Below are positions 9,074 to 15,979 of a stretch of 64,000 bases of DNA, piece by piece. The DNA lies in assembly GCF_019145375.1 (NCBI RefSeq), contig NZ_JAHSTX010000001.1:1-64000 (forward strand), in the 5' to 3' direction. Origin of the DNA: Pseudomonas triticicola (GTDB lineage: Bacteria; Pseudomonadota; Gammaproteobacteria; Pseudomonadales; Pseudomonadaceae). Position numbers and translations under genes: made by a program. How positions within the stretch are numbered: position 1 is the stretch's first letter; each line of letters begins with the position of its first letter. The notes beneath the pieces were generated by a model, which ran no database searches, was not told the origin of the DNA, and saw only the letters and a list, made by a program, of their open reading frames with translations.

Positions 9074-10001
9074 ATTGCGCGTCGGTGATCGGCAGTGGAC
9101 GGTTGAGGCGGGCAGCAATCTGCTCGATGCCCTCAACCATAACGGCGTCACCGTGCCCTACAGCTGCCGCGCCGGCAGTTGCCATGCCTGTCTGGTGCAA
9201 TGCGTTCAAGGCGTACCCGCCGACAATCGTCCGGACGCCTTGAGTGCCGAGCAACGTCAGGACGGGTGGCGCCTGGCCTGTCAGTGTCAGGTGGTCGAAG
9301 ACTTGCAGGTACACACCTTCGACCCGATCAGCGACGGTCGCCCGGCCTTGGTCGAAGCGCTGGACTGGCTCAGCGATAGCGTTCTGCGCCTGCGCCTGAC
9401 CCCGCAGCGGCCATTGCGCTACAGCGCCGGCCAGCATCTGGTGTTGTGGATCGGCCACATCGCCCGGCCTTACTCGCTGGCGAGCCTGCCGCAAGAAGAC
9501 CGATTCCTTGAATTTCACCTCGACTGCCGCCAGCCCGGCGAATTCATCGATGCCGCCCGCAAGCTGCAGATCGGCGACTCGATCCGCCTCGGCGAGCTGC
9601 GCGGTGGTGCTTTGCACTATGACCCGGACTGGCATACGCGCCCGCTGTGGCTGCTGGCCGCCGGTACCGGTTTAGGTCCGTTGTTCGGTGTGCTGCGCGA
9701 AGCCTTGCGTCAGGATCACCAAGGCGCCATCCGCGTCATTCACCTGGCCCATGACGAACGCGAGCACTATCTGGCCAAACCCCTTGCTGCACTGGCTGCG
9801 CAGCGGGAAAACCTCAGTGTCGAGCTGTGGGCCGCGGCCGAGTCGGCCGCCGCTTTGGCGCAACTGCGCCTTGTTTCCCGGCAGACCCTGGCCTTAGTCT
9901 GCGGCTCGACGGCCAGTGTCGACGCGTTCGCCAAGCGTCTGTACCTGGCTGGATTGCCGCGCAATCAACTGCTGGCCGACGTATTTGTGAGCCGTGGTTG
10001 A
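9066..10001 (+). CDS. 2Fe-2S ferredoxin / FAD-NAD(P)H reductase-like protein
   Basis: It is a single-chain electron-transfer protein of the kind that moves electrons from NAD(P)H through FAD to an iron-sulfur cluster. The 311-residue product has an N-terminal plant-type ferredoxin domain with cysteines 34, 39, 42 and 72, in the correct C-x4-C-x2-C-x29-C spacing. The reductase domain shows the FAD-binding RPYSL (134–138) and a nucleotide-binding AAGTGLGP (198–205). The ATG at 9066 lies inside the end of the diguanylate cyclase gene. No oxygenase partner is encoded nearby, so the electron acceptor is unknown. Translational coupling to the cyclase gene suggests a shared role, but this is inference. 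Confidence 0.85.
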   Translation: MPELRVGDRQWTVEAGSNLLDALNHNGVTVPYSCRAGSCHACLVQCVQGVPADNRPDALSAEQRQDGWRLACQCQVVEDLQVHTFDPISDGRPALVEALDWLSDSVLRLRLTPQRPLRYSAGQHLVLWIGHIARPYSLASLPQEDRFLEFHLDCRQPGEFIDAARKLQIGDSIRLGELRGGALHYDPDWHTRPLWLLAAGTGLGPLFGVLREALRQDHQGAIRVIHLAHDEREHYLAKPLAALAAQRENLSVELWAAAESAAALAQLRLVSRQTLALVCGSTASVDAFAKRLYLAGLPRNQLLADVFVSRG

Positions 10002-10029
10002 GCGCTGATTTTCAGACGCGAGACACGCC

Positions 10030-10773
10030 ATGACCGAAGCCATCCTGCTGGAACGCGAACGCGGTTTGCTGACCCTGCGCCTCAACCGCCCGGACAAGAA
10101 AAACGCCCTGACCCGCGCCATGTACAGCCGCCTCGCCGAAGCACTGAAACAGGCCAACGATGACCCGCAAATCAACGCCGTGCTGATCAGCGGCAGCGCC
10201 GAGTGCTTCACCGCCGGCAACGACATCGCCGACTTTATCGAGCAACCGCCGAGCGACCTCGACAGCCCGGTGTTCCACTTCATGCTTAACCTGCTCGAAT
10301 GCCGCAAACCAGTGATCGCCGCCGTCGCCGGTGCAGCGGTAGGCATCGGCACGACGATGTTGCTGCACTGCGATCTGGTCTATGTCAGCCGCGACGCCCG
10401 GCTGCGCATGCCTTTCGTCAACCTCGGATTGTGTCCCGAATTCGGTTCCAGCCTGATCCTGCCGCGTTTGCTCGGGCAGGCGAAAGCTGCGGAGCTGTTA
10501 TTGCTCGGTGAAGGCTTTAGCGGCGAGCAGGCTGCGCAATGGGGGATCGCCACCGAAGCGCTGGACAGCGGTGAAGCGGCGTTGAGCAAGGCGCGAGAAG
10601 TGGCGCTGCGGTTTGATGAATTGCCGGCCGAAGCGGTGCGCATCAGCAAGCAATTGATGCGAGCGCCGGATCGGGATCTGCTGCGCAAGGTGATCGAGGA
10701 GGAGGGTGCGTTGTTCACCCAGCGCCTGCGTTCGCCGGAGGCGGTGGCGGCGTTGAGCAGGTTTTTTCGGTGA
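10030..10773 (+). CDS. Enoyl-CoA hydratase/isomerase family (crotonase) protein
   Basis: Crotonase-fold enzymes hydrate or isomerise acyl-CoA substrates. The 247-residue product carries the first oxyanion-hole segment (FTAGNDIADF, 60–69), the second (AGAAVGIGTT, around 100–109) and a conserved glutamate at 137 (LCPEFGSS). It lies 28 bases after the reductase gene on the same strand, so it may belong to the same transcript. The actual substrate cannot be told from sequence; a role in fatty-acid or amino-acid catabolism is only a family-level guess. A REPIN follows directly. Confidence 0.88.
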   Translation: MTEAILLERERGLLTLRLNRPDKKNALTRAMYSRLAEALKQANDDPQINAVLISGSAECFTAGNDIADFIEQPPSDLDSPVFHFMLNLLECRKPVIAAVAGAAVGIGTTMLLHCDLVYVSRDARLRMPFVNLGLCPEFGSSLILPRLLGQAKAAELLLLGEGFSGEQAAQWGIATEALDSGEAALSKAREVALRFDELPAEAVRISKQLMRAPDRDLLRKVIEEEGALFTQRLRSPEAVAALSRFFR

Positions 10774-10786
10774 CGGTCAAGACGCC

Positions 10787-10851
10787 TTCGCGAGCAGGCT
10801 CGCTCCCACGGGGGAACGCATTTCAAAGTTGGGAGCGAGCCTGCTCGCGAA
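10787..10851. repeat. REPIN (inverted REP pair) 1
   Basis: TTCGCGAGCAGGCTCGCTCCCAC is followed after about 20 bases by its inverse. It is one of eight such pairs in the window and fills the gap between two convergent genes, where it could act as a weak bidirectional terminator. Confidence 0.9.
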
Positions 10852-10910
10852 AGGGGTTGACCAGACCATAAAACTCTCAATCAGGGGCAGCCGGTAAACT
10901 CGTCGCCAGG

Positions 10911-12206
10911 TCACTCGATCAATCCACGGCCGACGCATTGAACCTGTTGCCCGTCGACTTGCCTTTGGCCGAGGAACGTCATTTTACCTTCACCGATTGC
11001 AACGCCAGTCCAGATCCCCCTCTCCAGGTCGAACACTCCCCAGCCTTTGCCATCCGCAAAATCCGTGTCCAATTTGCCGTCATCGGTGAATCTGGCAATA
11101 ACATGGTTAAAACCAGAGGACAGTTGACTCAGCCCGGCAACAAGTATGTGTCCGCTGCTCTGGATGGACGCGTCAAGCCATAAGGTGTCAATGCCTTGCA
11201 GTCTGCTCAGAAGTGGTTTGCCTGCGTTGAACTGGATGTTGGGTTTGCCGTCGGATTCCCGGCTGATCAATACGCCATGGTGTGCAGGCTCGGTATACCC
11301 AACGGATAACAGCCGCTTACTCGTCTGCCCGATAACTTTCAAGACATTGACGCTCAGCGAGTTTTCTACTGGATCCATCACTTCAAAGCCATCAACGGCG
11401 AACGAGTCATCAATTTTCCCGGTAGCAGTCAAGCGGTTGAGTACTGCCCGGTAAGGATCATTGCCACGTACACAGCCCGCGAGCACGTAGGTCCCATCCT
11501 GTTTTGCCAATAGATCGTATAGCTCCGTGTGAGTGAAATTCGGGTGGAGAACATAGGCGATTTCTCCCTCGTTGAATTCAATATCCCGTGTGCCGTCAGG
11601 CAAGAGTCGAATGACGGCTGTCGCCACTTTGTTTCCATCCCGATCTACGGTGGTATGCAATATGATCTTGCCGTCAGGCAGAACGGTCGACCGCTGGCTA
11701 CCGGTTTTTGAGTTCGCTGCGTTGGGTAGTTGCTGGTGCTTCTGATCTGCCGTGTCGTCATCCGAGAGGTAAACGGCGACTTTGCCGGTTTTGTTGAATG
11801 CCGGATCAAGGTAGCCAGCGACGTCGAGACGCACGACCCCTATGGCACGCTTGAGGTTAGCCTGAAAGAAACTGCCGATGAGCAGCAGTTTGCCGTCGGC
11901 CTGTTCCACTATTTCGGTAGCGAAGGAATGCGATCCTTCTCCGTCCTCAAATTGACCGGTTACGTAGCCACTCTGGCCAAATTGAGTGTCGTGTACGCCG
12001 TTGCTATCCAGTCTGATCAAGTAGTAGGCATCACCGTTCGATTGGCCTACGCTTCCCGCGATATAGGTGCGCCCTGATTTGTCGACCATCACCCCCCGCA
12101 GGACAAGGTTTCCTGAAAAATCGGGAGGTTTTTTCGGAGTGGCAACGCCCTGATTGCCAAACGTTGGATCGAATTTACCTGGCGAGATGTTTGCCGCAGC
12201 GTCCAT
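10911..12206 (-). CDS. Delta-60 repeat protein, candidate Tc regulon member
   Basis: Function unknown. The 431-residue product consists of delta-60-type repeats, alternating FDPTFGNQGV-like and DGKILLxG-like strands. At least eight degenerate units are visible, for example SNGVHDTQFGQSGYV, GYLDPAFNKTGKVAV, LPDGTRDIEFNEGEI and TGKIDDSFAVDGFEVM, which suggests a beta-propeller. There is no signal peptide or membrane helix. The start is set by AAGGAGG seven bases before the ATG at 12206; a TTG six bases earlier lies too close to it. A lux-box-like site of the Tc set stands about 90 bases upstream, with the same −10 spacing as at tcB. That, rather than homology, ties it to the toxin. It interrupts otherwise core genes. 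Confidence 0.8.
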   Translation of the reverse strand: MDAAANISPGKFDPTFGNQGVATPKKPPDFSGNLVLRGVMVDKSGRTYIAGSVGQSNGDAYYLIRLDSNGVHDTQFGQSGYVTGQFEDGEGSHSFATEIVEQADGKLLLIGSFFQANLKRAIGVVRLDVAGYLDPAFNKTGKVAVYLSDDDTADQKHQQLPNAANSKTGSQRSTVLPDGKIILHTTVDRDGNKVATAVIRLLPDGTRDIEFNEGEIAYVLHPNFTHTELYDLLAKQDGTYVLAGCVRGNDPYRAVLNRLTATGKIDDSFAVDGFEVMDPVENSLSVNVLKVIGQTSKRLLSVGYTEPAHHGVLISRESDGKPNIQFNAGKPLLSRLQGIDTLWLDASIQSSGHILVAGLSQLSSGFNHVIARFTDDGKLDTDFADGKGWGVFDLERGIWTGVAIGEGKMTFLGQRQVDGQQVQCVGRGLIE

Positions 12207-12295
12207 CTTCAATCCTCCTTGATCACGAGTCGTGTCCAGTCTTGAGTGATTGGGTGGTGCAGTAGCACGCTAGTCAAGAATGGCTCTTGCAACAA

Positions 12296-12311
12296 CTGAC
12301 AGAACTGACAG
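12296..12311 (-). promoter_or_regulatory. Lux-box-like site upstream of the delta-60 repeat gene
   Basis: Read on the minus strand the site is CTGTCAGTTCTGTCAG: CT-N12-AG with one mismatch to the dyad CTGTCA-N4-TGACAG. A TAGCGT hexamer (12272–12267) starts exactly 31.5 bases from the box centre, the same hexamer and spacing as at tcB. Confidence 0.5.
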
Positions 12312-12355
12312 TTGACATTCTGTGAAAACTGGTTTTCAGCGACATGCAGACAACA

Positions 12356-12387
12356 AAAAGCCCCGCCATTCACATGGCGGGGCTTTT
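12356..12387 (-). terminator. Rho-independent terminator after pyruvate kinase
   Basis: AAAAGCCCCGCCA pairs with TGGCGGGGCTTTT around a six-base loop. It lies 20 bases past the pyruvate kinase stop and separates that gene from the delta-60 promoter. Confidence 0.88.
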
Positions 12388-12407
12388 GCGTTTCAGCGGC
12401 CGGTCAC

Positions 12408-13859
12408 TCAGACCTGCGGATCACCGACATGCAGGATCTTCATGCCGTTGGTGCCGCCAGTGGTGTGGTAGCTGTCGCCCTTGGTCAGGATGACCCAGTC
12501 GCCTTTTTCCACGACGCCGCGCTTGGTCAGTTCGTCGATGGCTTTCTGGCTGACTTCGTGCGGTTCCAGCGAGGCCGGGTCGAACGGGATGGTGTAGACG
12601 CCACGGAACATCGCCGCGCGGGCCTGGGCTTCGCGGTGCGGGGTGAACGCGTAGATCGGCACCGAGGAGCGGATACGCGACATGATCAGCGGGGTGAAGC
12701 CGCTTTCAGTCAACGCGATGATCGCTTTGACGCCCGGGAAGTGGTTGGCGGTGTACATGGTCGCCAGCGCAATGCTCTCGTCGCAGCGGCTGAATTCCTT
12801 GCCGATGCGGTGGCTGGAGGTCTTGCCGGTCGGGTGCTTCTCGGCGCCGACGCAGATGCGCGCCATCGCCTGCACGGCTTCCAGCGGGTAGAGACCAGCG
12901 GCGGATTCGGCCGAGAGCATCACGGCGTCGGTGTAGTCGAGCACGGCGTTGGCCACGTCGGACACTTCGGCGCGGGTCGGCATCGGGTTCTGGATCATCG
13001 ACTCCATCATCTGCGTCGCCACGATCACCGCCTTGTTGTGGCGACGTGCGTGCAAAATGATTTTCTTCTGAATGCCCACCAGCTCGGCATCGCCGATTTC
13101 CACGCCGAGGTCGCCACGAGCAACCATCACTGCGTCGGAGGCCTTGATCAGGCCATCGAGGGTTTCGTCGTCGGCCACGGCTTCGGCGCGTTCGATCTTC
13201 GCCACCAGCCAGGCAGTGCCGCCGGCTTCGTCGCGCAGTTGACGGGCGTATTCCATGTCGGCGGCGTCACGCGGGAAGGACACTGCGAGGTAGTCGACTT
13301 CCATTTCGGCGGCGAGCTTGATGTCGGCCTTGTCTTTTTCAGTCAGGGCCGGCGCGGTCAGACCACCACCGCGACGGTTGATGCCTTTGTGGTCGGACAG
13401 CGGGCCGCCGATGGTCACCACGCAATGCAGCTCGGTGGCAGTGGCGGTTTCAACGCGCATCACCACGCGGCCGTCGTCGAGCAGCAGCTCGTCGCCCACG
13501 CCGCAATCCTTGACCAGATCCGGGTAGTCGATGCCGACCACTTGCTGGTTGCCTTCGGTCAACGGATGGCTGGTGGAGAAGGTGAATTTGTCACCGATCT
13601 TCAGCTCGATCTTCTTGTTGGCGAATTTGGCGATACGGATTTTCGGGCCTTGCAGGTCGCCGAGCAGGGCGACGAAGCGGCCGTGCTTGGCAGCGAGGTC
13701 ACGCACCAGTTTCGCGCGAGCCTTGTGCTCGTCGGGGGTGCCGTGGGAGAAGTTCAGACGGGCAACGTCCAGACCAGCCAGAATCAGCTGTTCGAGAACT
13801 TCCGGCGAGTTACTGGCCGGGCCAAGGGTAGCGACGATTTTGGTACGACGGACGGACAT
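12408..13859 (-). CDS. pykA: Pyruvate kinase
   Basis: It converts phosphoenolpyruvate and ADP to pyruvate and ATP in lower glycolysis. The 483-residue product is full length for a type II enzyme. It opens with RRTKIVATLGPASNSPE and keeps LDVARLNFSHG, the KIER lysine segment near residue 220, the metal-binding MVARGDLGVEI, and the ATQMMESMI signature. The C-terminal domain (GTNGMKILHVGDP) is intact. The ATG at 13859 gives the exact conserved N-terminus. It is monocistronic, with its own terminator. The symbol pykA is chosen over pykF on sequence style and neighbourhood. Confidence 0.95.
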   Translation of the reverse strand: MSVRRTKIVATLGPASNSPEVLEQLILAGLDVARLNFSHGTPDEHKARAKLVRDLAAKHGRFVALLGDLQGPKIRIAKFANKKIELKIGDKFTFSTSHPLTEGNQQVVGIDYPDLVKDCGVGDELLLDDGRVVMRVETATATELHCVVTIGGPLSDHKGINRRGGGLTAPALTEKDKADIKLAAEMEVDYLAVSFPRDAADMEYARQLRDEAGGTAWLVAKIERAEAVADDETLDGLIKASDAVMVARGDLGVEIGDAELVGIQKKIILHARRHNKAVIVATQMMESMIQNPMPTRAEVSDVANAVLDYTDAVMLSAESAAGLYPLEAVQAMARICVGAEKHPTGKTSSHRIGKEFSRCDESIALATMYTANHFPGVKAIIALTESGFTPLIMSRIRSSVPIYAFTPHREAQARAAMFRGVYTIPFDPASLEPHEVSQKAIDELTKRGVVEKGDWVILTKGDSYHTTGGTNGMKILHVGDPQV

Positions 13860-14031
13860 GCAAAGACTCCTGAGTTCAAGCGCAGGCAGAGGCTACTATG
13901 CTCGAAGGGTGTAGTCATTGTTCGAATGCACTACTTATCGTTTTCTTTATTGAACGTGGCAACTTCGGGACAAACGCGCCTGAAGATTTCCGACCAGGGG
14001 TCGATACAGAGCACAAGACAGGAGAACCCCC

Positions 14032-14418
14032 ATGCGATTGTTGCCCATTGCCGCCCTTGCCCTCAGCGTCCTCGCCGCGACGGGCTGCACCCGTTGGTCG
14101 ATGAACCATCATTTGAACAACGCCTACAGCGCCTATGAACGTGGCAATTGCGAGCAGGTCATGCTTGAACTGTCCAAGGTCGAACGCGCCAGCCGCGCCC
14201 GCCCGTACGTGTGGCCGGAAGTGTCGATGATGCGCGGCCAGTGCCTGGAACGGCAGAAGCTGTACATCGACGCGGTGCAGACCTACCAGTTCATCATCGC
14301 TTCGTACCCCAACAGCGAATATGCCTACCGCGCCCGCGCGCGTCTGGAAACCCTGCAGAGCCTGGGCCATTACCCGACACGCAGCGCCGCTGCGGTGGTG
14401 CGGCCGACACGCTTCTGA
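14032..14418 (+). CDS. Small TPR-like lipoprotein
   Basis: The 128-residue product starts with a lipoprotein signal peptide; the lipobox LAATGC places the lipidated cysteine at residue 19. The rest reads as helical repeats of the TPR/BamD kind (NAYSAYERGNCEQVMLELSKV, then QCLERQKLYIDAVQTYQFII, then YPNSEYAYRARARLETL), suggesting a protein-protein interaction module in the periplasm. The ATG at 14032 has AGGAGAA in front. It is divergent from pyruvate kinase. No specific role can be given. Confidence 0.82.
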   Translation: MRLLPIAALALSVLAATGCTRWSMNHHLNNAYSAYERGNCEQVMLELSKVERASRARPYVWPEVSMMRGQCLERQKLYIDAVQTYQFIIASYPNSEYAYRARARLETLQSLGHYPTRSAAAVVRPTRF

Positions 14419-14649
14419 CGGTACTGTCGTACAAAATCTGGCCGTCTGTACAAGCTCCGCTATAGTCAAGGAAACCGCTTGCGAGGCTTGTCTCGATGGC
14501 GGCGCAACACCTGCGACTGGCAGTGGTAAAAGTGACGGCGATTGTCGCGACCGTCACACCGGAAGCGGGGAGAGCGGGCCTGCCTACAGGCTCGTTCCGA
14601 AGCACAGGTGCGGCTCCCTGGCGGAGCCCTGCATGGCGTACAGCACATC

Positions 14650-15009
14650 ATGTTTACCGACCGCCGGATCGAACGGCACCAGTTGCCGTATTACCTCAGA
14701 GTGTTCAATAGCATCACCGACAAACCCGTCGGCTTTCTCGGCAACGTGTCTGCGGACGGGCTGATGCTGATCAGCCAGCTGCCGATGATGATCGGGGCAG
14801 ATTTCCAGTTACGCCTCAAAGTCCCGGCCCGTGATGGCAGCCAGCAAGTCATCGATTTCAGCGCCTGCTGCGTGTGGTGCCATGAAGACGCCACACCGCT
14901 GCATTACGACGCTGGTTTCATCCTGCGCCGCGCACCGGCGGAGTTCGGCGAGCTGGTGCTGGCGCTGCAGCAGTACTTCAGTTTCCAGCCACTGCCGGCC
15001 TCGGCTTGA
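14650..15009 (+). CDS. PilZ domain protein
   Basis: The 119-residue product is a stand-alone PilZ-type domain, a family that often binds cyclic di-GMP. The N-terminus DRRIERHQLPYYL matches the RxxxR part of the PilZ binding motif, and GNVSADGLMLIS fits the D/NxSxxG part. The start ATG 14650 is chosen because homologues, as recalled, begin MFTDRR; no strong ribosome-binding site precedes it. The 14419–14649 gap upstream contains a TATAGT (14461–14466) that could be a −10 element. With the diguanylate cyclase and yajQ it is one of three c-di-GMP-related genes in the window. Confidence 0.82.
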   Translation: MFTDRRIERHQLPYYLRVFNSITDKPVGFLGNVSADGLMLISQLPMMIGADFQLRLKVPARDGSQQVIDFSACCVWCHEDATPLHYDAGFILRRAPAEFGELVLALQQYFSFQPLPASA

Positions 15010-15027
15010 TTCGATACCGTCAAAAGC

Positions 15028-15111
15028 TTCGCGAGCAGGCTCGCTCCCACATGGAATGGCATTTCATCTGAAGGAATGCGGACACCCTGTGGGAGCGAGC
15101 CTGCTCGCGAA
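15028..15111. repeat. REPIN 2
   Basis: Inverted REP pair of the GTGGGAGCGAGCCTGCTCGCGAA family with about 38 bases between the arms, between the convergent PilZ and DUF6124 genes. Confidence 0.9.
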
Positions 15112-15141
15112 AGCGCCAGTCCCGCCAACCCATCTTTAAAG

Positions 15142-15519
15142 TCAGGCGACCGCGATCGCCCGCTCCTGATCCAGCGCCTTCTCCGCCAGCAATAACCCCA
15201 TCTCGCTCAACTGATAGATCGCCATCGCCAGATGTCGCGGCTTGTCCTCAAGGCTGTCCGCCAGGTCGAGCAGCAGAATGCTGACCGAAGAAAAGGTTTC
15301 GTAGGTCTGAATGGCCATCGCTTCGGGGTTGATGTCGGGCGCGACCATGAACATCTGCATGCCGCGATCGACGGAATTGCGCGACGGCGCAGCAGCGGGT
15401 TTTTTGAGGTAGTGATCGAGGGCTTTTTCAGCGGCCTCGTGGAGTCTGGTGGAATCGGGGGAAGCGTAGGGGGAGGTCGAGTCTTCGGTTTCAGGGGGAT
15501 TTGGTGTTGGTTTGATCAT
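15142..15519 (-). CDS. DUF6124-type small protein
   Basis: Function unknown. The 125-residue product starts MIKPTPNPPET, has a disordered proline-rich first 30 residues and a central LHEAAEKALDHYL helix. Its helical C-terminal half (ETFSSVSILLLDLADSLE, then AIYQLSEMGLLLAEKAL) resembles small proteins that occur in several copies per genome in fluorescent pseudomonads. The ATG at 15519 is decided by this conserved start. Immediately upstream the transcript can fold into a hairpin covering its only likely ribosome-binding site (AAGGG). It lies on the left flank of the TcA locus and is transcribed away from it. Confidence 0.75.
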   Translation of the reverse strand: MIKPTPNPPETEDSTSPYASPDSTRLHEAAEKALDHYLKKPAAAPSRNSVDRGMQMFMVAPDINPEAMAIQTYETFSSVSILLLDLADSLEDKPRHLAMAIYQLSEMGLLLAEKALDQERAIAVA

Positions 15520-15722
15520 GGTGATAACCCTTGGTTGGGGCCTTCACCCCTCGCGACTAAACGAAAGGGTGGCGGCTGGACGCAGGTTAGTCGACCGGGG
15601 GTATCACCAAAAACCGGCGCGCCGAAGCGCCCTGCGTACAGCCACCATCGAGTGCGGGGATAGGGATTACCCGACTGGATGACGCTTATACACCTTGATG
15701 ACAAACCCCCGGGCGACTAAAC
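15520..15722 (-). promoter_or_regulatory. Structured leader / possible leader ORF of the DUF6124 gene
   Basis: On the minus strand GGTGATACCC (15608–15598) can pair with GGGTTATCACC (15530–15520). The second arm holds the GGG of the AAGGG ribosome-binding site and ends next to the ATG. Inside lies a second dyad, CGACTAAC (15593–15586) with GTTTAGTCG (15562–15554). A further copy of GTTTAGTCGC occurs at 15722–15713. A 62-codon frame from TTG 15704 ends in a TGA that overlaps the DUF6124 ATG as ATGA. Its start is poor, so it may be a leader peptide or chance. The rest of the 15520–15979 gap holds the first Ig gene's promoter. Confidence 0.45.
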
Positions 15723-15893
15723 CCGACCACTGATTGGCAGCGGCACGGATCACGTTACGGGGCAGCTTCAAAGCGCACAAGCCGGCGGATTCTGAGTGAT
15801 GTGTAGGCAACGGCGCAACCTGATGTAGCCGCGTGTTAACGGCTGAAGGACGTCTGCATGTTGCGGCGTGGGAATAGTTACCGCTGGTCGGGA

Positions 15894-15909
15894 CTGTCAG
15901 AGTTGACAG
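15894..15909 (+). promoter_or_regulatory. Lux-box-like site upstream of the first Ig-repeat gene
   Basis: CTGTCAGAGTTGACAG keeps both half-sites of the dyad. TTCAAT (15934–15939), a 4/6 match to a −10 element, follows after 24 bases. The site ends 70 bases before the ATG at 15980. Confidence 0.6.
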
Positions 15910-15979
15910 GTGTCGGGTGCTTAGCTCCCCATGTTCAATGCCCTTGACAACTGCCGGTGGCAAGCAAGGGAAGCTCATC

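Noticed and set aside
12312..14138. A 608-codon plus-strand frame across pyruvate kinase
   Set aside because: It is the antisense shadow of pykA, with no recognisable domains.
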